Origin: Xiphydria camelus | Lineage: Eukaryota; Arthropoda; Insecta; Hymenoptera; Xiphydriidae | Reading direction: 5' to 3' | DNA: 64,000 bases | Assembly (NCBI GenBank): GCA_963678675.1 | Contig: OY783197.1 | Span: forward strand, 15,876,658-15,940,657 | Made by a program: the position numbers and the translations under genes | In this document: positions 33,776 through 45,610 of the stretch, in pieces | Numbering within the stretch: position 1 is the first letter of the stretch | Layout: each line of letters starts with the position of its first letter | Notes under the pieces: generated by a model | Seen by the model: the letters and a program-made list of their open reading frames with translations, nothing else | Told to the model about the DNA's origin: nothing | The model's database searches: none

Positions 33776-34270
33776 CTAAAATATCCAAAAGAAGCAATTG
33801 TTTGCCGGACTCGGATTAATTGTATTAGATTTTTTGAGACAACTCAGACGTCCCAGAAACTTGTGAAGTCTATCTGGGCGATATGACCAAATGAAGAATA
33901 TATTATCTACATAACGTAGCCAAATATTTGGACATCCATGAACCGCTTCTAATGCAAACTGCCCAAAGTACTCCAAATATAGACTCACCATGACTGGTGT
34001 CAAAAGTGAGCTCATATGTGTAGATATGGTAACTTATTGTTACTTAAAAGTAGTTGGCCTTTTTGAATAATGATCACTCAGTTGAAAGTAGTTGGGTAAC
34101 TTTAAAAATTCTAGAATATCTTCCATCGTTCATATTCTGCATACGTGTAAGATAGTGTCTGCTACAAGTTTGCGTTCACCAATATCTCACAATCTTTTGA
34201 CTGGAACATTAGCGAAGAATTTAATTATATCAAAATTGGCTATAATATTCTTCTTACCTGTCTTGATTGC
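33776..34270 (-). pseudogene. Penelope-like reverse transcriptase relic
   Basis: Reading from 34270 downward: F-A-N-V-P-V-K-R-L, D-I-G-E-R-K-L-V-A-D-T-I-L, M-E-D-I-L-E-F-L-K-L, then in ORF 34015-33776 S-S-L-L-T-P-V-M-V-S-L-Y-L-E, F-A-L-E-A-V and W-L-R-Y-V-D-N-I-F-F-I-W. SLxTNVP, GSxLSPV, LYMExFE and YVDD..I are Penelope RT signatures; the catalytic box is degraded from YVDD to YVDN and stops lie upstream. No GIY-YIG endonuclease was seen nearby. Confidence 0.75.
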
Positions 34271-35120
34271 CTAAATAATGTCAATAAAATGGAGTGAGTT
34301 CATGATATAGTATATATAGATTGTTTCTAGTAAGAGGTGAGATGATTGGAACCAAGAACTTAATTAAGTTATAACATAGAGTCTATCGTATTAACGATAG
34401 GTCATATAGTAATAAACAGAATCAACCAATAATCATCTAATTATCAGAGACACGCTGCTATTAGTAGTAATCGTTATAAGACGAGGACGTACATATTATG
34501 CGCATATCAGAAACTCAGTACAAAAGGAGTGGACAGCTACGGATTCGACGAACGTCTATGATGAACGTCTATTCCGATCACGAAAGCAAATACCTACCAT
34601 CCAGCATCAAAGACGCCGCATTTTTTAGTCTTTTATATGCTAGATTTTAAATAATATATGTATATTCCTCTTTTTCCTCCATATAAATAGGGAAAGGGTG
34701 GCCTCCTTCCTCTTTTTCTATCCCCCTTTCCCAGCATACTACCAATAATGTTGGGTTAGTGGATCCAAGAAGAAACCAACATCAGCAGGTGACGATTGGA
34801 TATGCAGATGTCCTCGGAGATGGAAAGTGGCTATTTGGAAGACCATGTAATCAGCTACACTCTAGATTTTAGTTGGACTGACGTCAACAATAGTCTAAAC
34901 GTATACGAAGCTATTATCAATTCAAATTTTCTTAATTTCACCCGCCGAACGAAGCTTATTATTGATCTCATGGAAACGTTCACGAGTCAAAGCGGATGAC
35001 ATTAATCGATATTGATTGCGATATTGAGTGAACATATCAGTAACTTTAATCTTCGTAAAACATTTCTTGATGCAATTGCGAGTGATCCAGTTTTTACATA
35101 TATCCGCTGATGATAATTTT
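34271..35120. other. No gene recognised
   Basis: May include more of the Penelope relic (degenerate), but no further motif is readable. A 67-codon frame at 34796-34999 is unassigned. Confidence 0.35.
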
Positions 35121-35510
35121 CCCAGTGGGCATTTTTGACAGCTAAATCTCTATCAAAGCTCTGCAAAAAACTCTGCCGAAAGCCTGCTGTTTCTCTGCAA
35201 ATTTTCTAATTTTAAGAGCTGCTAGAGACTTCAGGTAGAGCTGGCAGATATTTTGGTAGAGTTCGTAAGAATTTCATTAAAGTTCATACAATTGATAGAG
35301 ATGTTGAAAAATTTCTGCCGACTTTACGGACTTCGACAAAATTTGTCCTAACTTTGCTAAATTCTCTGCCAGTTCTGTCAAAGTCTCTACCGATTCTGCT
35401 ATTTATCTGTCAGTTCTTAAAATTGGAACATTCGCAAAGAAATGGTAGGCTTTTCACAGAGTTTTTTACAGTCTTAGCAGAGATTTGGTAGAGAAAAATT
35501 TCCGCTAGGG
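35121..35510. mobile_element. Hairpin MITE with CCCAGTGGGCATTTTT ends
   Basis: About 100-base inverted arms: CCCAGTGGGCATTTTT at left, AAATTTCCGCTAGGG at right, both followed inward by AACTCTG and TCTGCAAA-type motifs. Target duplication not resolved. Confidence 0.65.
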
Positions 35511-35689
35511 TGCAGCTAATAAAACGAAGGCCATTGAACTCTAAGGCCATAAATCAAATTTAGATTCTTTTAGAATATGTCGGTAAAGAACTTCTGAGGA
35601 ATTTATACAAACAGACATAATCACAGAACCATTACCTCATCTAGAACTCCGAGTATTTAATATGCCAATACTACAAAGATATTGAACCC

Positions 35690-36425
<736 letters not shown>

Positions 36426-36625
36426 NNNNNNNNNNNNNNNNNNNNNNNNNNNNNNNNNNNNNNNNNNNNNNNNNNNNNNNNNNNNNNNNNNNNNNNNNNN
36501 NNNNNNNNNNNNNNNNNNNNNNNNNNNNNNNNNNNNNNNNNNNNNNNNNNNNNNNNNNNNNNNNNNNNNNNNNNNNNNNNNNNNNNNNNNNNNNNNNNNN
36601 NNNNNNNNNNNNNNNNNNNNNNNNN
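36426..36625. other. Assembly gap (200 N)
   Basis: Exactly 200 N, probably a placeholder of unknown true length. It joins the GA tract to the left end of the element at 36626. Confidence 0.98.
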
Positions 36626-37376
36626 GGGTCATTCTCACGAAAGGCAAACTATTTAAGTTCTAATTTAAAACAAAAATTTCATGGAAAAATTTTAGATTTT
36701 CCTTTTTCAAATCCATGAAATTAATATTTCATCATACAACTACATTTCCGAGATGGTAGATAATCTTTAAGCACAAATTAACAAAAAAATTAAAATTGGA
36801 TTTCACGGAGGTGAGGGACTGACTAAATTATTTACTTTCGTTCGTGGAATTATCTTTTTATTTGCTTTTTTTAATCGTTGAGCTCGTGCTTTATATTTTC
36901 TTGCTCATCTTTCTGCTTTACGTAATTTATTTTCAAGATACTTAATTTGTAAATTTAGTTTGGCTCTATTCTTTCTTCTAATCTTTTTGCCGCATGCTAC
37001 TCTACTTCTAGAGCTCGAGGAGGATCCAGCACTATTAGAAGTATAATTAAAATTAAGTGCTTCGATCTGCACAGGAGAGAGTTTTGTCAGTTAAACATTT
37101 TTGAACAGAAGTATTCACGGAGGATAATTTCCGTTACACAGTAAAGCATTTTGAGGTTATCAAAAGTTCGCGTGGTGTTAAGGGAAAACTTGTAGATGTA
37201 TTCTACTTATCTCGAGGTCAACAAGCAAATTAAATAAATAATGTCTTCTTATAATGTACTAACGGAGGTGAGAAATGATCTTGAACAAATATCTTTTCTT
37301 ACCTGTTTTATGAAATTATCACAAACCACTTCAAGATTTACCAATGATATTAACATTACTGAATCGTCAATACATA

Positions 37377-37846
37377 CAGGGTGTTCATTTTAAAACTTAC
37401 CACCCACGTTATCTGCGTAAAGAGACATATTTCTGAAAATCGCCGAGACACGTCAACAAAATTATTGAGGGGGAACATTTTTTATAAAAATTCGACGCCC
37501 CCCCCCCTCAACCACCTGACTCCGGGGGCGGTAACCCCAATATTCTTAAATGGAACAGGGGTCGAGTGATACCTCGTTTTAAAGGGCTTTTAATTGTGTA
37601 CATTTTGACATCCTACTTTTCAAATTTGACGTTAAAATGAGGTATCACTCGACCCCCTGTTCCATTTAAGAATATTGGGGTTACCGCCCCCGGAGTCAGG
37701 TGGTTGAGGGGGGGGGGGGGGGGGGCGTCGAATTTTTATAAAAAATGTTCCCCCTCAATAATTTTGTTGACGTGTCTCGGCGATTTTCAGAAATATGTCT
37801 CTTTACGCAGATAACGTGGGTGGTAAGTTTTAAAATGAACACCCTG
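37377..37846. mobile_element. 470-bp near-perfect palindromic MITE, TA target
   Basis: Arms of about 210 bases begin CAGGGTGTTCATTTTAAAAC and end with its complement, flanked by TA (37375-37376, 37847-37848). Each arm has a C or G run that differs in length. The arms are nearly identical, implying recent origin or gene conversion. Nested in 36626-39598. Confidence 0.85.
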
Positions 37847-38274
37847 TATAAATTGATACCTTCGCATATCCTGAATAGATGGAGGAGTATTTACGAGATT
37901 TATTGTATTTTAACAAGAAAGTAACGGAGGTTAGATTGTTTTGGCGGACAAGACGAGTTAGTAAAATTCTTTAATTTTCATGAAGATTGAAGAAAAAATT
38001 GTTGAGTGATTGCAATTAAACATTATTCTACTTACTTTATAAATATTCTAAAATTGATAATTGGTTTTTAGTTTTCTATATATAGTACATATAGTTATAT
38101 AATAATATAATACATGGAACACAGTATTGACTACTGTATGGGCGGACGGTTCACGGAGGTGAGATTTCACCCTCCGTTGGTAGGTTAAAACATGAGAAAA
38201 AAAGGATTAAATAATTTCAAAGTATATAATGGCTTAATGCAGTTCAATATATATATGTACCTTTGATGTTATTT

Positions 38275-38910
38275 GGGCATTTCTCTGTAAACTGGGCAAG
38301 TTTTGAGTGAAAGTTGTCTAGGCAACTTTTTTCTTATATATTAAAAAAATCTTATTAACGGAATATAGCTATATACCTAATTAATAATAAATAGCAGATG
38401 AACAAAAATATTCCCATTATTTTAACAAATATTGAGAATTTTCTGAAAAATCGACACAGGGGACTGTTTCATTTGATTTCATTGGAAGGTAGCATAAAAT
38501 GGAATAACTTTATATTATTATGCTGTACACAAGGAATTTTATTTAGTATAACAATATCAATTTTTGAAGATATAAATAAAATACATGGGCGTTTCTCTGT
38601 AAACTGGGCAAGTCGTTTGTAAAAGTTGTCTAGGCAACTTTCTTTCTTATATATTAAACAAATCTTATTAAGGGAATAGCTATATACCTAATTAATAATA
38701 AATAGCAGATGAACGAAAAATATTTCATTACCTACTTTAACAAATATTGAGAATTTTCTGAAAAATTGACACAGGGGACTGTTGCCAGGGGACTGTTTAA
38801 TTTGATTTCATTGGAAGGTAGCACAAAATGTAATAACTTTATGTTATTGTGCTGTACACAATGAATTGTATCTATTATAACAATACAAATTTTCCAAGAT
38901 ATAAATAAAA
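38275..38910. repeat. ~308-bp tandem duplication inside the 3-kb element
   Basis: The block from TTTCTCTGTAAACTGGGCAA through TAGCAGATGAAC, CAGGGGACTGTT and AGATATAAATAAAATACAT is repeated from about 38584, the second copy carrying an extra CAGGGGACTGT. Confidence 0.75.
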
Positions 38911-40589
38911 TACATAATAACACATAAATATAATTCATGCCAGGGGACTGTCAGCTGGCAGGTTGCGACGCGGGTTCCACGAAGCGATGCTCGTGCAGCA
39001 CTAGAAAAAACAGCGTCCGGGCGCTTCTGGTTGCACAACCATGCAAACTTCAGATCGTTTACGTTTCGTAACACGCATTAAAAGGTAATAGTTTAAGCTG
39101 TAGACTACGTGAGGTGTACTTTACAATATAGACAGGGCGACTGTTCACAAAATTCTGAGACAAACTTTAATAATACTTTATTTAGGTTCACATAAGTATA
39201 TTAATGAAAAAATGAGTAGGGTGACTAACAATGATGTAACATTGTTGAAATTATCAGATAATTTCATTGATTCCTAAAGTTATTATTTCAATTCATTTAA
39301 TCTAAAGTACTCACTTGCTTCGGTGACACGCCAGGGGACTGTTTTTCGGGCGTTATTAAACTGCTTTTTTTATAATAAAGTTAATATAAATGGATACTGT
39401 ACGCTGAGCAGAGATAGATTAGGTAATTATCTTCAAACTTAACCACTAGATATACAGCAATCTATAATTTTTTATATAATATTGGTCGGAGACAACCAGT
39501 TGCCCAGTTTACAGAGAAACACCCATTTACTCTAAGCCGAACGATGATACCGTAATTTGTAACGGACAAGGAAGGACTGCTTTTCGTGAGAATGACCCAC
39601 ATCTACATGTAGGTACATGGTTTTAGTTACACATAAATTTATTTGTTTTATTAAAATAATCTACACAGACCTTATGTACGTGTTAGTGCACATGTTTTCT
39701 ACCCACTAAAGCATTTTTGGTACCATCTGGTGGCAAACGGTTGAATTAGCCCCTCTTAAGTTTCATCAGACACAGATCGTGTAGGTTAGACCCCACAAAA
39801 ACAGATTCTCTGTAAAAAAAAAGGCGGCATGTTCATTCAGTGCCAACAAAAATTGATACGTAAAATACTCTCCAAAAAAGATTTGAAATCAATTAAGATC
39901 GCCATGTTCAAGAGTTATATATAAAAAGTAAAAGGCATCATTTGAAAGGGAAATTATTGTAAATCAAGTGACTACAAAATTCGACTAAAAAAATTTATAA
40001 AAAAATTTTAATAAAAAAGAACTTGCCGCGTTTAAGTTTTCATATTTTGTCCACTATAAAGAATAATTGGTAGTGCTTGGACGGTGTTAGAGTGATTTAT
40101 AAATTGCACTGCCGAAGTCAAATTCAGAGAAATTCAGAAGGCCCCCGCCTGATCGGTTTCTCGTACGACATTCGGTATACTGGTGGTATCATATAAGTGT
40201 ATGAATTTATTTAAAATCATAAGTGCATAAACATCGAGTATAATTCTGTGTCTGAATTTTTTATTTTGAAGGGAAAAACGCGGCAAGTTCTTTTTTATTA
40301 AAATTTTTTTTATAAATTTTTTTAGTCGAATTTTGTAGTCACTTGATTTACAATAATTTCCCTTTCAAATGATGCCTTTTACTTTTTATATATCTCTTGA
40401 ACATGGCGATCTTAATTGATTTCAAATCTTTTTGGAGAGTATTTTACGTATCAATTTTTGTTGGCACTGAATGAACATGCCGCCTTTTTTTTTACAGAGA
40501 ATCTGTTTTTGTGGGGGGATTTCACTACTTTTTGGAATTTATTCATGAGGAGAATACGTACATGTGTAGGAGAATAGCTTTTTATTACT

Positions 40590-41281
40590 AAGTGTATTAT
40601 TGCAGAACGAGTAGGTTAGAAGATTTTCATGAAGACTCACGATTTTCTGACATGTCATCTCGTACAGGTGCAACCGAAGAGGATCTAGCTCATGTCCTGT
40701 CCGTAAAAAGATGACTCGATGGATCGGAGAATGTCAGGCTTGTCACCGAGCGCCTTTCACCCATAGTACTTTCATTGCAATATGTGATTTTCGTTTAAAC
40801 TATTCCTGCTCTATGTAACTTTTACTTCTTTCAAAGCATTTACCTTGTACGAATTGTTGATCGTAGGGGGCAACGATCAATGATTGTGACTAATCGTAGA
40901 CAAATTATTCCTGCGATGATGTTCCAGTTGCACACCAATTGCCTTTTAGTTTTAAGAGACGAACTTGTCTACGACGAGTCTCTATTATCGATCGCTGCCT
41001 CCTACCACGAACAGTTCATAAAAGGTGATTACCTTGAAAGAAGTAAAAGTTATTTAACGCTGGAATAGTTTAATGAAACGAGAAGCGCGTATTGCAATTA
41101 ATGTACCGTAGGTAATAGGCGCTCGGTGACAAGCCTGACATTCTCCGATGTCCATCGAGCCATCTTTTTACGGACAGGACACGAGCTAGATCCTCTTCGG
41201 TTGCACCTGTACGAAATGACATATCAGAAAATCGTGAGTTCACGAAAATCTTTTAACCTACTCGTTCTCCAGTAATACTTA
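40590..41281 (+). repeat. Palindrome with exon-like ORF in its loop
   Basis: Arms at 40590-40757 and 41116-41281, with a second nested inverted pair (40816-40850 / 41022-41052), enclose a 171-base open segment. Confidence 0.75.
40851..41021 (+). other. Captured exon-like ORF
   Basis: Encodes I-V-D-R-R-G-Q-R-S-M-I-V-T-N-R-R-Q-I-I-P then A-M-M-F-Q-L-H-T-N-C-L-L-V-L-R-D-E-L-V-Y and ends H-E-Q-F-I-K at AAAAG before GTGATT, a splice-donor-like junction. The same peptide, with one visible change (R to I), is encoded on the minus strand at about 56880-57050. Normal composition and conservation suggest a piece of a host gene; I do not recognise which. Confidence 0.55.
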
Positions 41282-41435
41282 CAATTAATATACCTGGAAG
41301 TTGAAGCAACAGGATTGCCGTACCTTTGGTCCAATATTGAAAATAAATCTTCTCAAGGCTGAATACAACTTGGGCATGTTTCAGCGTGCAATTAGCTAGA
41401 TCCAGCTTGACGAATGAACTATTGTGACAGTGCTC

Positions 41436-43040
41436 GGTGAATGTGACAGACGCTCTGACAGCTAGCTATTATCAAATCGTTTGGATTTTTTTTTAATAAT
41501 CAAGATAGTGCACGGAAGCAGTGTCATTTTTCTCTGGTTGCTGGTGCATGAAGAGCAGGAAAGGAGACATCTGTATCTCGGAAGAAGTGGCATCAGATAA
41601 GTTACTTCCTAACTGACTGTCTTAACCTCATTTTCATCCCTTATACAGAACAAATATCTTTGTGGTTATTCTATTTTTTGTTTTCAGCGCCATACGAGAA
41701 CGGGACGGATTGATGGAAATTTGATTTTTCTTCGCAGTCAAAAATCAACCTAGGTAGAAAAGAATTCTCTAGAATTGCGGTACAATGCCACGGTATGAAT
41801 ATCAGGTTCTACCGACATGACATGCTTCGACAAGGTCTGTATCAATTTTAGCGGTATATTGGGGGCACTGCACTAATCCTGTGGCACATTTTTCTATCTG
41901 GGAAAACATATTATTATGGTAGTACAGCTGTGCAGCGTGTCGATAATATACCGTCTTCCCGTACTGACAGTATACATGCATTTTTTACTTCTAATATGTC
42001 GGAATTAAAAATCTCTAGAACTCTGCGGTACAATGCCACGGTAGGAATATCAAATTCTACCGACATGATATGCTTCGACAAGGTCTGTATCAACATTAGC
42101 ATTATATTGGGGGCACTGCACTAATCCTGTGGCACATTTTTTTATCTGGAAAAGCCGTGGTAGAAAAGTAGGAGATACGATAGAATTGGATTACAATAAT
42201 GAAGTAATTATTTTATTATCTTTTCTTTATCGATATATTCCCCCTTTCGTATTATCAAAAGTTCCAATTATATATTATCGGAACGCTGTACAGCTGTACT
42301 ACCATAAAAATATGCTTTCCCAGATAGAAAAATGTGCCACAGGATTAGTGCAGTGCCCCCAATATACCGCTAAAGTTGATACAGACCTTGTCGAAGCATG
42401 TCATGTCAGTAGAACCTGATATTCCTACCGTGGCATTGTACCGCAGAGTTCTAGAGATTTTTAATTCCGGCATATTGGAGGTAAAAAAAATGCATGTATA
42501 CTGTCAGTACGGGAAGACGGTATATTATCGGAACGCTGTACAGCTGTACTACCATAATAATATGCTTTCCCAGATAGAAAAATGTGCCACAGGATTAGTG
42601 CAGTGCCCCCAATATACCGCTAAAGTTGAAACAGACCTTGTCGAAGCATGTCATGTCGGTAGAACCTGATATTCATACCGTGGCATTGTACCGCAATTCT
42701 AGAGAATTCTTTTCTACCTAGGTTGATTTTTGACTGCGAAGAAAAATCAAATTTCCATCAATCCGTCCCGTTCTCGTATGGCGCTGAAAACAAAAAATAG
42801 AATAACCACAAAGATATTTGTTCTGTATAAGGGATGAAAATGAGGTTAAGACAGTCAGTTAGGAAGTAACTTATCTGATGCCACTTCTTCCGAGATACAG
42901 ATGTCTCCTTTCCTGCTCTTCATGCACCAGCAACCAGAGAAAAATGACACTGCTTCCGTGCACTATATTGATTATTAAAAAAAAATCCAAACGATTTGAT
43001 AATAGCTAGCTGTCAGAGCGTCTGTCACATTCACCACTAT
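41436..43040. repeat. Large inverted repeat with two ~245-bp tandem units per arm
   Basis: Arms 41436-42164 and 42269-43040 face each other over about 100 bases. Outer parts carry the leader-like GTGACAGACGCTCTGACAG block and an intron-like end TTTTCAG. Inner parts hold repeated units with CACAGGATTAGTGCAGTGCC and CTTGTCGAAGCATGTCATGT. Open frames such as 42376-42669 read through the units; no domain recognised. Confidence 0.7.
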
Positions 43041-43059
43041 TGAGATTCACTACTCCGAT

Positions 43060-43633
43060 TACACTGAATTTTCACTTTTTATTAACAAGCGCGTCCGAGG
43101 ATCGAAAAAATGCGAGGGAAATCGTTTCCCGAATGGAAATATTTTTTAATTTTGAAAAACAACTAAACATTCAAGGAATATATTCTCTCACACACTCTCA
43201 CATACATTTTTGATGGCGTATGCGTGTGGCCGCATCTGTGTACACATTTCCGACCATGGCCGAATACCGCCGAAGACAGGCGGAATTTTTGTGACATTTT
43301 TACATATATATATCGCCCGAGAAATCGGATTCTCGACTTTTGAGGGGCGAGGGGCGTGGCTTCGTGTTGCTAAGGAAAAATCTCTATTAATATGTAACTT
43401 ACAACATTTACTCTGGTCTCTATCGATAGAGAATAGTCGATTTATATGGCGTAACTAAGCATAGTTTTGGTTATAACCGTATATTTATTGAGAAAATTCG
43501 ATGTTAAAATTGAGGGGTGAAGGGGGCAGACATTTTTCCTGTAAAGATATACGGGTGCTCGCGGCAACAGCGCTGGCGGCGTCGTTCTGACGACTTGAAT
43601 GAACATGCCGCGAGACACTACCGTGTCTCTTGA
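43060..43633 (-). repeat. Conserved left module of Helitron-like copy 2
   Basis: Nearly the full ~570 bases match 8989-9560 in reverse, and partly 54690-55090, including TATCGATAGAGA and GTTATAACCGTATATTTA. Confidence 0.8.
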
Positions 43634-44922
43634 TGTAGCACTCTTATAAGTTGTTGTCTATTTTTCCAGAAAAAAACAGTTAAACGGCAAACGAGCGAGT
43701 GTTTGTTACTACTTACACCTTTATAAATATGCTAAAATGTTTATAATCTAAATACAATGTTTCTGCTTTTATCAAATCGGTGTAAAATTAGATGTACACA
43801 TAGATATGTACATTCTGAAATAAATATAGGGGGGGGGGGGGGTATGTAGTAACATAATTTCCTACATTTTTTCATAAGTGTGTTTTATTGACCACTAGGA
43901 ACAAGAATCAAACGCAAAAAATATTTTCCTCAGCCAAACAAAAATCAGGTCTGAAGGGGTTAAAATAGTAAAAGCGATTTAAAACTCGACCCCTAATGCA
44001 ACCTCAGTAGAAAACATGAGACCCTTTCATTTATACAATTGTGCAGCATTTTATTCCGAAGTTTTTTATAATGTGACAATTGGTACATACAAAAAATTCA
44101 CAAAATTAGAAGCAGGGAAATAATTTTTTTTACAATTTTTTTATTTACTTTGAAATATAATTACAACGTCATACAGTAAAATTATCTACAAATGGAATAC
44201 CATCCAATACAATTTTTTAACAGAACCCTTTAAAAGGAAGTCTGGTATTATTCTAGAAAAATGTTTAGGGCTTTCTCTTTCTGATGCACAATTTGAATAT
44301 TTTATGATACAATTATTTACAGCTAGAATACCATTGAATACAATTTCGAAAAACATTACAATTAAAATTTCGAGGTCAATTAAATTAAATTAAAATGAAT
44401 TATACAATCAATTTTCCTTTCGAGAAGTATAAAAGACCAATTAAGTAAAAGAAGAAGAAGTTAATGAGTTATTCTGATGTCCTTTGATGGTATTAAAACA
44501 GGAGGTTCTCGCACGAAACTCAGTAGTTTTTCTAGTTTCATGGCTTCCAACTCTGCTTGTGAAAGGTGCAGCTGCTTCTTCGTTGGTTTCACTTTTATCC
44601 TCAGATTCGGAGATAGCTTCAGCGTATGCACGGTGCCCCTAGTAATTTATTCGTTATTTATACGTAATTATAATACATGCATAATATAAGTTAGATATGG
44701 AGCATGATCTCCTACCCTATCTGCGAGATGCTGCTCTACAGGATAATTAAAAAATGTCAAATATACATATATAGGGTGTATCATTAATGTTGTATTCGGA
44801 GCAAGTAGTGTATTTCCTCGTAAAAAACTATACAATGAAAATGCAGATCAAATTTGACTGCTGCAAGAAGATTTTCCACACAAACGTAAAATATTTTACC
44901 AATTAAGTTCTAATATCAATGG
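43634..44922. other. Largely unassigned; possible terminal exon on minus strand
   Basis: On the minus strand, 44647-44463 reads G-T-V-H-T-L-K-L-S-P-N-L-R-I-K-V-K-P-T-K, Q-A-E-L-E-A-M-K-L-E-K-L-L, and R-I-T-H before a stop, preceded by TAG as in a 3' splice site. A second frame over the same bases is also open, so coding is uncertain. A G run lies at 43829-43842. Confidence 0.25.
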
Positions 44923-45240
44923 ACGGCATCCCCGATGGTCAGCCGACCCTTGATCGAGTGCATCGAGAACAAATGACGCTGAGACGTTGAGTGTTACACT
45001 GCTTCTGTGCCAGATAATTTGGTTGACAATTAAAAGCGGTAGTAGTCGCTAATAAGTCGTGAAACTCGATTACTACTTATCTTATTTATCTTACTTATAG
45101 CGTTTTTCCCTAGCTACACGACCTATTACCATTGAAAACGTTAACTAAATAACCTGACGGGAAAACAGTTTGACAGCGTTTCAGCGTCATTTGTTCTCGA
45201 CGCTTTCAAGCGAGGATCAGCTGATTATCGAAGACGCCTT
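44923..45240. mobile_element. 318-bp inverted-repeat MITE
   Basis: Arms share CGAGAACAAATGACGCTGA and, nearer the ends, GATRRTCAGC. Outer ends GGCATCCCCGAT and ATCGAAGACGCC. Target duplication not clear. Confidence 0.65.
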
Positions 45241-45250
45241 GTATTGTTAC

Positions 45251-45475
45251 TGAAACGTACACCCGTGCTCACGGATGCTGTCGCTGGTAACTTTTTTTAA
45301 ATGTTATTTTTAAAAGTACTATAACCAATGTACAATTAATTCTCATGCCATCATTAGCTACGGTGGCATCTACTCTCGTTAATGAAAGCATGAGGATTGA
45401 TTAATCATTGGTTAGTACGTTTAAAAATAACATTTTAAAAAGTCACCAGCGACAGAATCCGTGAGCACGGGTGTA
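45251..45475. mobile_element. Palindromic MITE (CACCCGTGCTCACGGAT ends)
   Basis: CCCGTGCTCACGGATGCTGT and its complement bracket AT-rich arms with TTAAAAATAACATTT. Flanked by TA on the left side of the pair (GTACACC...GGTGTAC). Same family as 8760-8955. Confidence 0.7.
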
Positions 45476-45610
45476 CATAATTGCTTGGATATTTTGCGTT
45501 CATGTACAAAATTTGCTTGCAGTAGGCAAATCTGATCTGTACTTTCATTGTCTATTTTTTCATAACGAATCACGGTATCTGATCCGAGTATGGCATTAAC
45601 GATACATCCT

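Larger units (their letters stand above)
36626..39598. mobile_element. ~3-kb element with GGGTCATTCTCACGAAA ends and two internal motif sets
   Basis: GGGTCATTCTCACGAAAGG at 36626 is mirrored by TTTTCGTGAGAATGACCC ending at 39598. The left half holds five plus-strand copies of (C)ACGGAGGTGAGA or close variants (36804, 37116, 37262, 37924, 38152) and the right half five plus-strand copies of CAGGGGACTGT (38457, 38772, 38786, 38941, 39332). CTGTAAACTGGGCAAG occurs twice plus and once inverted near the right end. No coding region over about 75 codons. The left end may be incomplete because it touches the gap. Family not recognised. Confidence 0.65.
39791..43633 (-). mobile_element. Helitron-like element, copy 2 (inverted)
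   Basis: Reverse orientation of the family at 8989-12611. CCCCACAAAAACAG starts at 39791 and the hairpin end CCGTGTCTCTTGA closes at 43633. In element orientation the left neighbour is A (T at 43634) and the right neighbour T (A at 39790), again without target duplication. Module C (39791-40530) is intact here. It carries an exon-containing palindrome (40590-41281) and a second large inverted repeat (41436-43040). No Rep/helicase. Confidence 0.65.

Noticed and set aside
39791..40530. Module C as an independent MITE
   Set aside because: The ~100-130 bases beside it are identical in all three large copies, so it is part of the larger element rather than a separate insertion.
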